From Spirochaetaceae bacterium (lineage in GTDB: Bacteria; Spirochaetota; Spirochaetia; Treponematales; Treponemataceae): a stretch of DNA of 8,881 nt. Within the stretch, counting starts at the first letter, position 1, and each line of letters opens with the position of its first letter. The position numbers and the translations under genes are program-made. Below the pieces are notes generated by a model. The model was not told the origin of the DNA. It ran no database searches and worked only from the letters and a program-made list of their open reading frames with translations. Positions 1 through 7,933 of the stretch are shown piece after piece. The stretch is from contig JAGCMR010000238.1 in assembly GCA_017646305.1 (NCBI GenBank), positions 1 through 8,881 of the forward strand, read 5' to 3'.

Positions 1-21
1 GCTTTTTATGAGGAGCATTCT

Positions 22-573
22 ATGTCAGTAAGTGAAGCAACAATGGGTCGCATGGACAAAACCATTGCAGCACTGAAAGATGAATTCAAGGCCTTGCGCA
101 CTGGTCGTGCCTCGGCCTCAATTTTTGATAGGGTAAGAGTTGATTATTACGGTACTCCTACTCCCTTGAATCAAGTTTCAACTATTTCTGTTCCAGAGGC
201 TCGTTCAATTGTTATTCAACCTTTTGACAAATCCTTGATTAGTGAGATTGAAAAGGCAATTTTGAAGTCTGAATTGGGATTGAATCCTTCCAATGACGGA
301 AAGGTTATTCGTATTTCTATCCCACCACTCACTGCTGAGAGAAGAAAGGAACTGGTAAAGCAGGCAAAGTCAATTGCTGAAAATAGCCGTGTTGCCATTA
401 GAAATATTCGTCGTGATGGTAATGATGAGCTGAAAAAGCAGCAGAAAGATGGTACCATCACTGAAGATGACTTGAAGACAGGAGAAGCTGATCTTCAGAA
501 ATCTACAGATAAATATATTCAAGATATCAATAAGATTCTTGAAGAAAAAGAAAAGGAAATAATGGAAGGCTAA
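22..573 (+). CDS. frr: Ribosome recycling factor (RRF)
   Basis: This cytoplasmic translation factor works with EF-G to split the post-termination ribosome and release mRNA and tRNA. The 183-residue length matches the family (about 185). Visible family blocks are LRTGRAS (residues 25-31), DYYGTPTPLNQ (41-51, hinge and domain II entry), PPLTAERR (101-108) and RVAIRNIRRD (123-132, the conserved basic helix that contacts the ribosome). The C-terminal helix has the usual DKYIQDI and EKEKEIMEG ending. The ATG start is supported by AGGAG at 11-15 with a 6-base spacer. It is the first complete gene of the plus-strand string, and its stop codon overlaps the uppS start by one base (TAATG). In many bacteria tsf or pyrH lies just upstream, but only 21 bases precede the gene here. 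Nothing is odd about it. Confidence 0.98.
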   Translation: MSVSEATMGRMDKTIAALKDEFKALRTGRASASIFDRVRVDYYGTPTPLNQVSTISVPEARSIVIQPFDKSLISEIEKAILKSELGLNPSNDGKVIRISIPPLTAERRKELVKQAKSIAENSRVAIRNIRRDGNDELKKQQKDGTITEDDLKTGEADLQKSTDKYIQDINKILEEKEKEIMEG

Positions 574-1286
574 TGGCTACTATTATGACGGATGATAAGA
601 CTGTTCCTGTTCATGTTGGAATTATTATGGACGGAAATGGTCGTTGGGCCCAAAAACGTAATCTTCCCAGGACTGCAGGTCACAAAGAAGGCTTAGAAAC
701 AGCTAAAAGAATTATATCTTGTGCTGTTGAAGCTGGAGTTAAATATGTGACCTTGTATACTTTTTCTACGGAAAACTGGAAGAGAACTGAGGAGGAAGTA
801 GGTTTTCTCATGGGCCTCATCACCCGCCATCTTCGTGCAGAATATAAATTCTATAAAGAACATGGAATTCGTATTCGTCATATAGGTGACACAAGCAGAT
901 TACCACAAGCTGTTCAAAAAGAGATGATGGCTGCAGAGTCTGAAACTGCTGATTTTAATAGGATGACTGTTGTTCTTGCGGTAAACTATGGTGGTAGAGA
1001 TGAGTTAATCCGTGCCATGAAGAAATTATCCTTAAAGCTTGCTAATGAAGAGATATCTGAACAGGATATTTCGGCGGTTTTTGATGTTCCAGAGCTTCCA
1101 GATGCAGATATAATTATTCGTACTGGTGGCGAAAAACGCCTTAGTAATTTTTTACTGTGGCATTCAGCTTATTCTGAATTATTTTTTACTGATACACTAT
1201 GGCCAGATTTTAACAATGAAGAGTTTTTGTCTATTTTGAAAGACTTTAATAATCGTGATAGAAGATTTGGTGCTATCAAGAGGTAA
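573..1286 (+). CDS. uppS: Undecaprenyl diphosphate synthase (cis-prenyltransferase)
   Basis: The enzyme condenses isopentenyl diphosphate units onto farnesyl diphosphate in cis, making the C55 lipid carrier used for peptidoglycan and other envelope polymers. The 237-residue protein has the family blocks in order: HVGIIMDGNGRWA (14-26) with the catalytic Asp20, R33 and H37 for diphosphate binding, YTFSTENWKR (62-71), AVNYGGRDE (136-144), and IRTGGEKRLSNF (182-193) with R183 and R189, then E202 in the SELFF segment. These correspond to E. coli D26, R39, H43, R194, R200 and E213. The usual Ser of RTSGE is Gly here, a tolerated change. The start is either ATG 573, overlapping the frr stop, or the in-frame ATG at 585 (Met5). 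GGAAGG at 564-569 is only 3 bases from the first and 15 from the second, so the exact start is uncertain by four residues. Confidence 0.97.
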   Translation: MATIMTDDKTVPVHVGIIMDGNGRWAQKRNLPRTAGHKEGLETAKRIISCAVEAGVKYVTLYTFSTENWKRTEEEVGFLMGLITRHLRAEYKFYKEHGIRIRHIGDTSRLPQAVQKEMMAAESETADFNRMTVVLAVNYGGRDELIRAMKKLSLKLANEEISEQDISAVFDVPELPDADIIIRTGGEKRLSNFLLWHSAYSELFFTDTLWPDFNNEEFLSILKDFNNRDRRFGAIKR

Positions 1287-1290
1287 GGAG
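1285..1290 (+). promoter_or_regulatory. Ribosome binding site deciding the cdsA GTG start
   Basis: AAGGAG lies 5 bases before the GTG at 1296 and overlaps the uppS stop codon (TAA at 1284-1286). It supports a GTG start for cdsA and a tight hand-over of ribosomes from uppS. Confidence 0.8.
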
Positions 1291-1295
1291 AGACA

Positions 1296-2156
1296 GTGAA
1301 TAAAATTTTAAGAAGGTTATTAACATTTTTTATTGGACTTCCTCTTGTAGTTCTTATAGTTTATTTTACACCTTACAATCATTTATTACTTCACTGTGCC
1401 ATAGTATTATTTTCATGTATTGCTTCATCAGAAATTTATAATCTTTTAAACAAAAATATACCCATGCAAAAGAAGGGAATTGTAGTAGGCTTAGCTACTT
1501 TAATTCCTATTTCAGCCTATGTGTGTATTTTATTTAATTTAGATTTAGTTATATCTACTCTTGTTTTTTTAGCTTCTTTTATGATTCTGTTGATTATGGA
1601 GATTTTTTTTCCTTGTCCACAAAATCAAGATATGCCCTTTGCAGATTCTAATAAAAAAATATTAGGTTCACTTTTTGTTCTTTTATACGGCGGTTATCTT
1701 TTCTCCTTTCTTTCTAGAATGACAATTTTTCCTCATTCAAGAGAATTTATTATTACTTTTTTAATTTTAGTGTTTATGTGTGATTCTGCCGCTTGGTTCT
1801 TTGGAGTGCTTTTTGGTAAGGGAACACGAGGCTTTGTTAAAGCAAGTCCTAATAAGAGTATTGTAGGATTTATTGGTGGAATTCTCGCTTCTATTGCCAG
1901 TGGGGTTCTTTGTGCTTTTATATGGCCAGCTGTTTTTTCTGGTTCATTGTGGAGAATGATTGTTTTAGGACTATTTGTATCTATTGCAGCTATTCTTGGA
2001 GACTTGGCAGAATCAGTGTTTAAGCGTTCTGCAGGAGAAAAGGACTCTGGAAACATTATCCCTGGTAGAGGTGGTGCCTTAGATTCAATCGATTCAATTC
2101 TTATGGCTGCCCCACTCTACTATTTTATTGCAGGTCTATTGTTTACAAAACTATGA
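1296..2156 (+). CDS. cdsA: Phosphatidate cytidylyltransferase (CDP-diglyceride synthetase)
   Basis: This inner-membrane enzyme makes CDP-diacylglycerol from phosphatidic acid and CTP, the branch point for bacterial phospholipids. The 286-residue protein is strongly hydrophobic with about eight apparent membrane segments. The C-terminal half carries the family pattern: CDSAAWFFGVLFGK (162-175), SPNKS then VGFIGG (184-195), GDLAESVFKR (235-244), KDSG (249-252) and PGRGGALDSID (256-266). The metal- and CTP-binding Lys/Asp pair (K249, D250) and the two Asp residues of the LDxxD block (D263, D266) are kept. Three normally conserved positions differ: His to Arg in P-G-H-G-G (R258), Arg to Ser in D-R-x-D (S264), and Glu to Val in S-P-x-K-T-x-E-G (V190). 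It starts with GTG and ends with a 4-base ATGA overlap with dxr. The coding sequence looks clearly more AT-rich than frr or the ribosomal genes. Confidence 0.95.
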   Translation: MNKILRRLLTFFIGLPLVVLIVYFTPYNHLLLHCAIVLFSCIASSEIYNLLNKNIPMQKKGIVVGLATLIPISAYVCILFNLDLVISTLVFLASFMILLIMEIFFPCPQNQDMPFADSNKKILGSLFVLLYGGYLFSFLSRMTIFPHSREFIITFLILVFMCDSAAWFFGVLFGKGTRGFVKASPNKSIVGFIGGILASIASGVLCAFIWPAVFSGSLWRMIVLGLFVSIAAILGDLAESVFKRSAGEKDSGNIIPGRGGALDSIDSILMAAPLYYFIAGLLFTKL

Positions 2157-3304
2157 AAAAATTACTTATTCTAGGGTGTACTGGATCCATCGGCACAAGT
2201 GCCCTCAATATTGCTCGAGAATTTCCTTCAAAATTCAAAATTGTAGGACTTACAGCTCATAATTCCAAAGAAAAATTAGAGAAATTGTCCCAAGAATTTG
2301 GTGGGGTTCCATTTTGTTTAACGGGAAAAGAACCTCCAGAAGCCTTGGAAAAGCTTATTACTTCCTGTGGAGCAGATGTTGCAGTAAATGGTATAGCCGG
2401 TTCGCCTGGCTTAATGCCTTCTGTATATGTACTTCGTTCAGGAATGGATTTAGCCCTGGCAAATAAAGAAACAATTGTTATGGCAGGTCCATTGGTAGCC
2501 CAACTTGCACAACAAAATCATTGCAAAGTTTTACCTGTTGATTCTGAGCATTCTGCAGTTTTTACGTTGGTGCAAAAATTTGGAGCAGAAGCTATTGGTG
2601 AAATCGTTTTGACTGCATCAGGAGGCCCATTCCGTGAAAAAAAACGGGAGGATTTGCCCTTTATGAAACCCTCTGATGCCCTGAAACATCCAACTTGGGA
2701 TATGGGAACAAAGATTACTATCGATTCTGCAAGTCTTGCTAATAAGGGATTAGAAGTAATTGAAGCCTGCAGACTTTTTAATGTTTCTCCAGATAAGGTT
2801 AAAGTGACTGTTCATCCACAAAGCTTAGTCCATTCTTTGATTAGAACAAAGGATGGTGTTCTTTATGCTCAAATTTCCCCTCCAGATATGCGTCACCCTA
2901 TTTTGACAGCTCTTACATGGCCTGAATTTGTTCCAAGCAGCCTAGAAGAATGGGATATTGTTTCTGGTGGAACCTTAAGTTTTTATCCTCCTCGTATGGA
3001 TGATTTTCCCATGCTTCCCCTAGCCTATAAATCTCTTTCTATGGGAGCAGGACCTATTGCCTATAATGCAGCAAATGAGATAGCCGTGGAAGCCTTTCTG
3101 CAAGAAAAAATTACTTTTACTCAGATTTCCTCTGTGACGGAAAAGGTTTTGGAAGGAGATTGGAACCAGGAACCTGTTACCATAGAAGAGGTATTTTTGT
3201 TTGATAAGCAGGCTCGCCAACAAGCTATGGAGGCTGTGGCAGCATGTGTTTTAGTAAATAATGCACAAAAAACTTGTTCAACTGGTTCTAGGGAGGCTCT
3301 TTAG
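2153..3304 (+). CDS. dxr: 1-deoxy-D-xylulose 5-phosphate reductoisomerase
   Basis: This is the second enzyme of the MEP isoprenoid pathway. It rearranges and reduces DXP to 2-C-methyl-D-erythritol 4-phosphate with NADPH and a divalent metal, and is the target of fosmidomycin. The N-terminal NADPH fold shows GCTGSIG (8-14), and LANKET is at 102-107. Metal ligands are D130, E132 and E201. Substrate contacts S156, H179, S192, N197 and K198 match E. coli S186, H209, S222, N227 and K228 with a constant offset of 30. The 383-residue length is normal for the family. No good Shine-Dalgarno sequence precedes the ATG, which overlaps the cdsA stop as ATGA, so translation probably depends on coupling to cdsA. 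The stop overlaps the rseP start by one base. With uppS it forms an isoprenoid-to-carrier-lipid pair in the same string. Confidence 0.97.
   Translation: MKKLLILGCTGSIGTSALNIAREFPSKFKIVGLTAHNSKEKLEKLSQEFGGVPFCLTGKEPPEALEKLITSCGADVAVNGIAGSPGLMPSVYVLRSGMDLALANKETIVMAGPLVAQLAQQNHCKVLPVDSEHSAVFTLVQKFGAEAIGEIVLTASGGPFREKKREDLPFMKPSDALKHPTWDMGTKITIDSASLANKGLEVIEACRLFNVSPDKVKVTVHPQSLVHSLIRTKDGVLYAQISPPDMRHPILTALTWPEFVPSSLEEWDIVSGGTLSFYPPRMDDFPMLPLAYKSLSMGAGPIAYNAANEIAVEAFLQEKITFTQISSVTEKVLEGDWNQEPVTIEEVFLFDKQARQQAMEAVAACVLVNNAQKTCSTGSREAL
3290..3296 (+). promoter_or_regulatory. Ribosome binding site deciding the rseP GTG start
   Basis: AGGGAGG inside the end of dxr lies 7 bases before the GTG at 3304. 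It is the strongest Shine-Dalgarno match on the plus strand and supports GTG, overlapping the dxr TAG as TAGTG, as the rseP start. Confidence 0.8.
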
Positions 3305-4665
3305 TGACAATAGTTTGGGGAATACTCTGTCTCGGACTGATTGTATTTGTTCATGAATTGGGGCATTTTATCGCTGCACGACTTTGTGGAGTTAAGGTAG
3401 AAAGTTTTTCTATTGGAATGGGGCCAGTCCTTGTTCATAAGACAATAGGAGAAACAGATTATCGCCTGTCACTTTTACCCTTTGGTGGATATTGTGGTAT
3501 GAAAGGAGAACAGGCCTTTCGAGATGCCCTAGAACAAAATTTACCTGCAATTCCTAAGGAGGAAGGGGGATTTTACGGTGTCCACCCATTAAAGCGAGCC
3601 GTTATTGCCTTTTCTGGTCCCGCAATGAATCTCATCTTTGCAGCAATTAGTTTGTCAATTATTGCCATGACTGGTTATACCTTTTATGCTGCAGATAATA
3701 AGGTTATTTTGGCAGATGATGTATATCCAGACATGAATTCTGCAGCGAAGGCTGCAGGGATCCTGACTGGAGATAAAATTATTTCTATTGATGGTAAAGA
3801 AATAACTGATTTTTCACAAATCTCTCAGACAGTAGCTGTTCGTGCTAGAGAGGAGTTGGAAGTAATTATCGAAAGAGATGGAAATCAACAAAAAATGATT
3901 CTGACTCCTGTAATGGATACTTCCACAGGACAGGGAAAAATTGGAGTTATGAATTGGGTCAGTCCCTTGGTTCATTCCGTGACTATTGGTGGTGCGGCTT
4001 ATAGAGCTGGCCTACAGGCAGGTGATTTAATTATTTCTATCAATGAACAGGCTGTGAATAATACTGTTGATATACAACAGCTTCTACCTCAGAAAGCCTC
4101 TACCATAGAAATGCAAGTAAAACGGGATGGTATAACTGAACCTGTAGACCTTACCCTTACAGTTCCTACAAATGGAGACATTGGATTAATGTTTAGTGTA
4201 CCTGCTAGAGAAGCTCCTCGTTATTCATTTTTTCCTGCTTTATGGCAAGGGGTGAAGGAAACTGGAGAATTGGTTTCATTAACCTTCAAAAGCATCGGCC
4301 TTTTGTTTAAAGGAATTGATGTAACCCAGGCAGTATCAGGGCCCGTACGTATAACGGTTATGTTGGGAGATACCGTTCAAAGTGGTTTTGCAGCTGGTTT
4401 TAGAGCTGGACTTTCTAGTACCTTAAATTTTCTTGCATTGATTAGTATTTCCTTATTTATCATGAATTTATTACCAATTCCTATTCTTGATGGTGGCTTA
4501 ATACTGTTTGCCTTGATAGAAACTGTGATTCGTCGTCCCGTTCATCCAAAGGTAATGTATTACACACAATTTATTGGAATTGCCTTCATAATTGTTTTAT
4601 TCGGTATTGCCCTTTTTAGTGATGCACGATATTTATTTTCTAACTTTTTAGGCGGTAGTAAATGA
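3304..4665 (+). CDS. rseP: Site-2 intramembrane zinc metalloprotease RseP/RasP
   Basis: This M50-family protease cuts substrates within the inner membrane. Family members process anti-sigma factors and leftover signal peptides; the substrate here is unknown. The 453-residue protein begins with a membrane helix carrying the zinc motif HELGH (17-21, catalytic Glu18). The membrane-associated loop GGYCGMKGE is at 61-69, and a second membrane helix covers about 100-124. Two PDZ-like domains follow (about 135-205, with AGILTGDKIISIDG, and about 213-290, with AGLQAGDLIISING-like sequence). The NLLPIPILDGG block (388-398) supplies the third zinc ligand, D396, and a last membrane helix covers about 420-438. 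All catalytic residues are present and the length is typical. It overlaps the downstream propeller gene by 4 bases (ATGA). No anti-sigma or sigma factor gene is in the window. Confidence 0.96.
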   Translation: MTIVWGILCLGLIVFVHELGHFIAARLCGVKVESFSIGMGPVLVHKTIGETDYRLSLLPFGGYCGMKGEQAFRDALEQNLPAIPKEEGGFYGVHPLKRAVIAFSGPAMNLIFAAISLSIIAMTGYTFYAADNKVILADDVYPDMNSAAKAAGILTGDKIISIDGKEITDFSQISQTVAVRAREELEVIIERDGNQQKMILTPVMDTSTGQGKIGVMNWVSPLVHSVTIGGAAYRAGLQAGDLIISINEQAVNNTVDIQQLLPQKASTIEMQVKRDGITEPVDLTLTVPTNGDIGLMFSVPAREAPRYSFFPALWQGVKETGELVSLTFKSIGLLFKGIDVTQAVSGPVRITVMLGDTVQSGFAAGFRAGLSSTLNFLALISISLFIMNLLPIPILDGGLILFALIETVIRRPVHPKVMYYTQFIGIAFIIVLFGIALFSDARYLFSNFLGGSK

Positions 4666-6578
4666 CAGTATCTTCTTCAAAAAAATTCTCTTTTATTTTG
4701 ATTTCTCTTCTTATGACCTTAACTGTATGGTCACAGGCCCATCTATCGACCCAGGCTCATCAGGATACAGTCAATAAGGTTGCAGTAACAAAGGATGGAT
4801 CCGTATTTTCAGCAGGAAAGGATGGATTTTTAATTCGTTGGACAGAAGACGGTATGGGAGAACATTACCAGATAACTGAACTAGATATCCCGATGATTGC
4901 TGTTCATCCCAACGGAAATGATATTGCTGTATATGAAACAGATGGATTTTCTATTCATCGTGTTTCTGTTTGGAATTGGCCAAGTCTTAGCAGGAAATTT
5001 GTAAAAACATACACAAATAACATTATCTCCTTAAATTTTACTGGAAAAGGAACACTTTTAGCAGTGGGAACAGCAACCGTAAATGGTATGGAGTTTCTAA
5101 ATCCAAGCACTGGTCGAACTGTTTCCAAGATAAAGGAAGCAACAGGAATTGTGAGCATGTTCTATGGTAGTGCTTCGGAAAAAAGTGCAGTTCTTTACTC
5201 CCCTACTGGATCTCTAACCTACTATAACATGACAAATGGAAGTAGGAAAGAACGTTTTACCACAGAAGCTCAACTTGAACAGGGAACCTTGTTAAATAAT
5301 AATCTATTTTTTGCTGGCGTTAAAAATAACCAGATTTACATTATTGACGCCTTATCAGGAAAAACTTCAGCTCGAGTTTCAGCCCGTTCTCCCATATTAT
5401 TAAGCGATGGTGGGGCAATCCTTTACTATGTAGAAACTGACGGAAGAAACTATACCCTAAAAGCCATAGAAACAAAGGTAACAGAAGAAAGTTCTACCAT
5501 TGCAAATCCTTCAAGTTTATATAATTTGTCTGGGATAAACACAGCAAATACTATTACTTCAGGCTTTTATAGCAAAGGAAAAATTGTTCTTGGTTCAAAA
5601 GCAGGAAATATTTTTTCTGTAGCTCTAGGACAAACTGAAAATGCTGGCAAAACTGTTGTTGTAACAGAAAACATGTATGATAAAATTTATGATATTGCCT
5701 CCATCAATAATGATTTTTATTTTTTAACAAAGGATACTATTTTCCTTTCCTCCTATAATACAGGTCAGATTGATACAGTAGCACAAATTAGTGGATTCAC
5801 AAACATTATTCCTTATGGAAATAATGTTCTTCTTTGGTCTCGTGGAACAAAGAAAGCTGTAGTTCTTCTTGATTTACAGACAAAAACTACAAAGAATCTG
5901 TTTACACCAAAAAATTATGTTGAAAATCTCCGTCTTTTTGGAAACAAGCTAGTTTATATCGAAGGTAGTACTACAGTTAATTTATATGATATGGATACTC
6001 ATTCTAACTCTGAGTTGTACACAGGAACTGGTATTCAAGATGTTGTCTTGTATCATGGAGATGAGTTGTATGTGGCAAAATCAGCTTCTAGTACCCCACG
6101 ATCTCCTCTTATTAGTGTGAACACAGTGACAAAGGAAACTGTTATGCTGCCTCTAGACGGCAGTGTGGCTTTTTCATTAAGTCTTGATCAAGAAAATAAC
6201 TCTAATGTAATTTACGGTATTCAAGCAACATCTCAAGGAAGTAATTCCCAGACTACAATATTTGCATTTTATCCAGAACGAAAAACATCCACTGCCATTA
6301 TGAAGGTTGCTGGCGAAGATGTAAATGCATTTTTAACCATGTATGGCTCAACAATTTATACTAACATTGGAAAAAGCCAGATTCGATCCTATGATACAAA
6401 GCAACGTCGAGAGGTTCAGTTGAATCGTTCTGCCTCATTGCCATTGAAACTGGCTCGTAGTGGAAACCATATTGCAGTTTTGAATAGAGATGGAAGTATT
6501 TCTTGGTACAATGCAGGAAATGGCACTGTATTGGCCGATTGGTATATGACTACAGAAAAACAGTGGTTTGAATTCTAA
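4662..6578 (+). CDS. Predicted exported WD40-like beta-propeller protein, function unknown
   Basis: I do not recognise a named function. The 638-residue protein starts with a probable Sec signal peptide: KK at 7-8, a hydrophobic stretch at about 9-22, and a likely cleavage site after SQA (Ala26). There is no cysteine near that site, so it is not a lipoprotein, and no cysteine is visible anywhere in the protein, which suits an exported location. A WD40-like repeat lies at about 33-63 (H33, DGS, AGKDG, W60) and another near the C-terminus at about 595-629 (NRDG, SISWY). Between them are recurring short strand-turn units with DG, NG or GN turns and aromatic ends. About 612 mature residues would fit two seven-bladed propellers of roughly 44-residue blades, but this is an inference. 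AGGCGG at 4650-4655 precedes the ATG by 6 bases. It is last in the string after rseP, a place held by bamA in many proteobacteria, so an envelope role is plausible but unproven. Confidence 0.85.
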   Translation: MTVSSSKKFSFILISLLMTLTVWSQAHLSTQAHQDTVNKVAVTKDGSVFSAGKDGFLIRWTEDGMGEHYQITELDIPMIAVHPNGNDIAVYETDGFSIHRVSVWNWPSLSRKFVKTYTNNIISLNFTGKGTLLAVGTATVNGMEFLNPSTGRTVSKIKEATGIVSMFYGSASEKSAVLYSPTGSLTYYNMTNGSRKERFTTEAQLEQGTLLNNNLFFAGVKNNQIYIIDALSGKTSARVSARSPILLSDGGAILYYVETDGRNYTLKAIETKVTEESSTIANPSSLYNLSGINTANTITSGFYSKGKIVLGSKAGNIFSVALGQTENAGKTVVVTENMYDKIYDIASINNDFYFLTKDTIFLSSYNTGQIDTVAQISGFTNIIPYGNNVLLWSRGTKKAVVLLDLQTKTTKNLFTPKNYVENLRLFGNKLVYIEGSTTVNLYDMDTHSNSELYTGTGIQDVVLYHGDELYVAKSASSTPRSPLISVNTVTKETVMLPLDGSVAFSLSLDQENNSNVIYGIQATSQGSNSQTTIFAFYPERKTSTAIMKVAGEDVNAFLTMYGSTIYTNIGKSQIRSYDTKQRREVQLNRSASLPLKLARSGNHIAVLNRDGSISWYNAGNGTVLADWYMTTEKQWFEF

Positions 6579-6587
6579 GTTTATTGA

Positions 6588-7931
6588 TTAAGAAGAAGGT
6601 TGTATATCTTCCGCCCTATTTTCAAATTTGGCGTAGTGCGGAAGAAATACTAGATCCACATTACCAATGGGGCCATTGCGTTGCTTTGCTAAAAGAATTT
6701 TTGCTTCAATACCTTCGTCATTTTCGGCAGCCTTTCTTTCACGGTGAATAAACATTACCACGTCGGCATCCTGTTCAATAGAACCTGAATCCCGAAGATT
6801 TGCCAGTGTTGGCTCCTTTCCTTCACTATCACGACTTACCTGACAAAGAGCTACAATAGGTATCTTTAACTCACGGGCAAGACTTTTGAGAGACCGTGAA
6901 ATCTCTGATACTTGCTCATGACGAGGTGTATTCGAGCTATAATTCTCGCTAGTAATGAGACCAATATAATCAATAAAGATAATTTTAACCTGATACTGTT
7001 GCTTCATCTTTCGAGCCATTGCCCTCAAATCAAGCATCTTCATATTAGGGGTATCTACAATGTATAAAGGAGCATCGTAACAACGTGAAGCTGCATCTTG
7101 TAAACGTTGAAAATCTGCCTGAGTTAACATTCCTGAACGGATTTTAGAACCAGAAATGCGAGCAACCTGGCTAAAAAGTCTTTGTCCAATCTGTGTATTA
7201 GACATTTCAAGTGAAAAGAAACCCGTAGGAATATTTTTTTGAATGGCAATATGCTGAATCATTGACAAAGCTAATGCTGTCTTACCCATAGAGGGGCGGG
7301 CTCCAATAATCACCATTTCTGAATCTTGAAAACCACTGGTCATGGTATCAAGAGCTGAAAATCCTGAAGGAATACCTGTATAGGCATCTTGGTTACGTAA
7401 ATGGTTTTCTATATTGGAAAAAGTATCTGGCACGAGTTCCAGCATTGTCCATAATCTTTGACTCTGGTCTGACTCTGCCAAGGCAAAAAGCTTGTTCTGA
7501 GTATCTTCCAAAGTACTACGGCTAGGTTTAGTATCATCGTGAGCTTCAGAAATGGTTGAAGATGATATTTTAATCAATTCTCGTCGGTTAAAATCATCTT
7601 TTACCAATTGAGCATAATATTCTACATTAGAACTTGTAGGCACATGATCTGGTAAAGATGCTATGTAGGCTATTCCTCCAGCAGCATCTAATTTTCCAGT
7701 TTGACGTAATTCTTCTGTTAAAGTAAGAATGTCACCTCGTTGTCCTTTGTTATATAATGAAAGAATTGCCTTAAAAATTGTTTGGTGTTGTAATGAATAA
7801 AAACTTTCTGATCTAAGGTGAATTATAACAGTACCCACCGCATCCCAATCCAAGAGAATAGCCCCTAAAGTGGCCTGTTCCGCCTCTAAATTATGAGGAG
7901 GAATGCTGTCTTTCAGGGATGCGGTGGACAT
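6588..7931 (-). CDS. dnaB: Replicative DNA helicase DnaB
   Basis: This hexameric ATP-driven 5'-3' helicase unwinds the replication fork and recruits primase. From ATG at 7931 it has 447 residues, normal for the family, with no intein. The N-terminal domain begins with PPHNLEAEQATLGAILLD. The RecA-like motor carries Walker A GARPSMGKT (210-218), FFSLEMS with the catalytic Glu242, Walker B FIDY (319-322), the QVSRDSE segment (about 364-370), LRDSGSIEQDADVV (379-392) and KQRNG with the probable arginine finger R418. An in-frame TTG at 7937 would overlap the rplI stop and add two residues. GAGG at 7942-7939 sits 7 bases before the ATG but only 1 base before the TTG, so ATG is preferred. It is the last gene of the rpsR-rplI-dnaB block, 2 bases after the rplI stop, and probably translationally coupled to it. 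Confidence 0.97.
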   Translation of the reverse strand: MSTASLKDSIPPHNLEAEQATLGAILLDWDAVGTVIIHLRSESFYSLQHQTIFKAILSLYNKGQRGDILTLTEELRQTGKLDAAGGIAYIASLPDHVPTSSNVEYYAQLVKDDFNRRELIKISSSTISEAHDDTKPSRSTLEDTQNKLFALAESDQSQRLWTMLELVPDTFSNIENHLRNQDAYTGIPSGFSALDTMTSGFQDSEMVIIGARPSMGKTALALSMIQHIAIQKNIPTGFFSLEMSNTQIGQRLFSQVARISGSKIRSGMLTQADFQRLQDAASRCYDAPLYIVDTPNMKMLDLRAMARKMKQQYQVKIIFIDYIGLITSENYSSNTPRHEQVSEISRSLKSLARELKIPIVALCQVSRDSEGKEPTLANLRDSGSIEQDADVVMFIHRERKAAENDEGIEAKILLAKQRNGPIGNVDLVFLPHYAKFENRAEDIQPSS

Positions 7932-7933
7932 GA

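Noticed and set aside
1..21. End of an upstream gene at the TGA at 9-11
   Set aside because: Only two codons precede it in the window, too few to assign a gene, even though tsf or pyrH is common at this place.
1733..2056. 107-residue minus-strand open frame inside cdsA
   Set aside because: It is fully antisense to the conserved C-terminal half of cdsA and shows no recognisable domain.
6590..6616. Possible terminator hairpin GAAGA/TCTTC at the dnaB 3' end
   Set aside because: It has only five weak pairs, lies inside the dnaB coding end, and has no following T-run.
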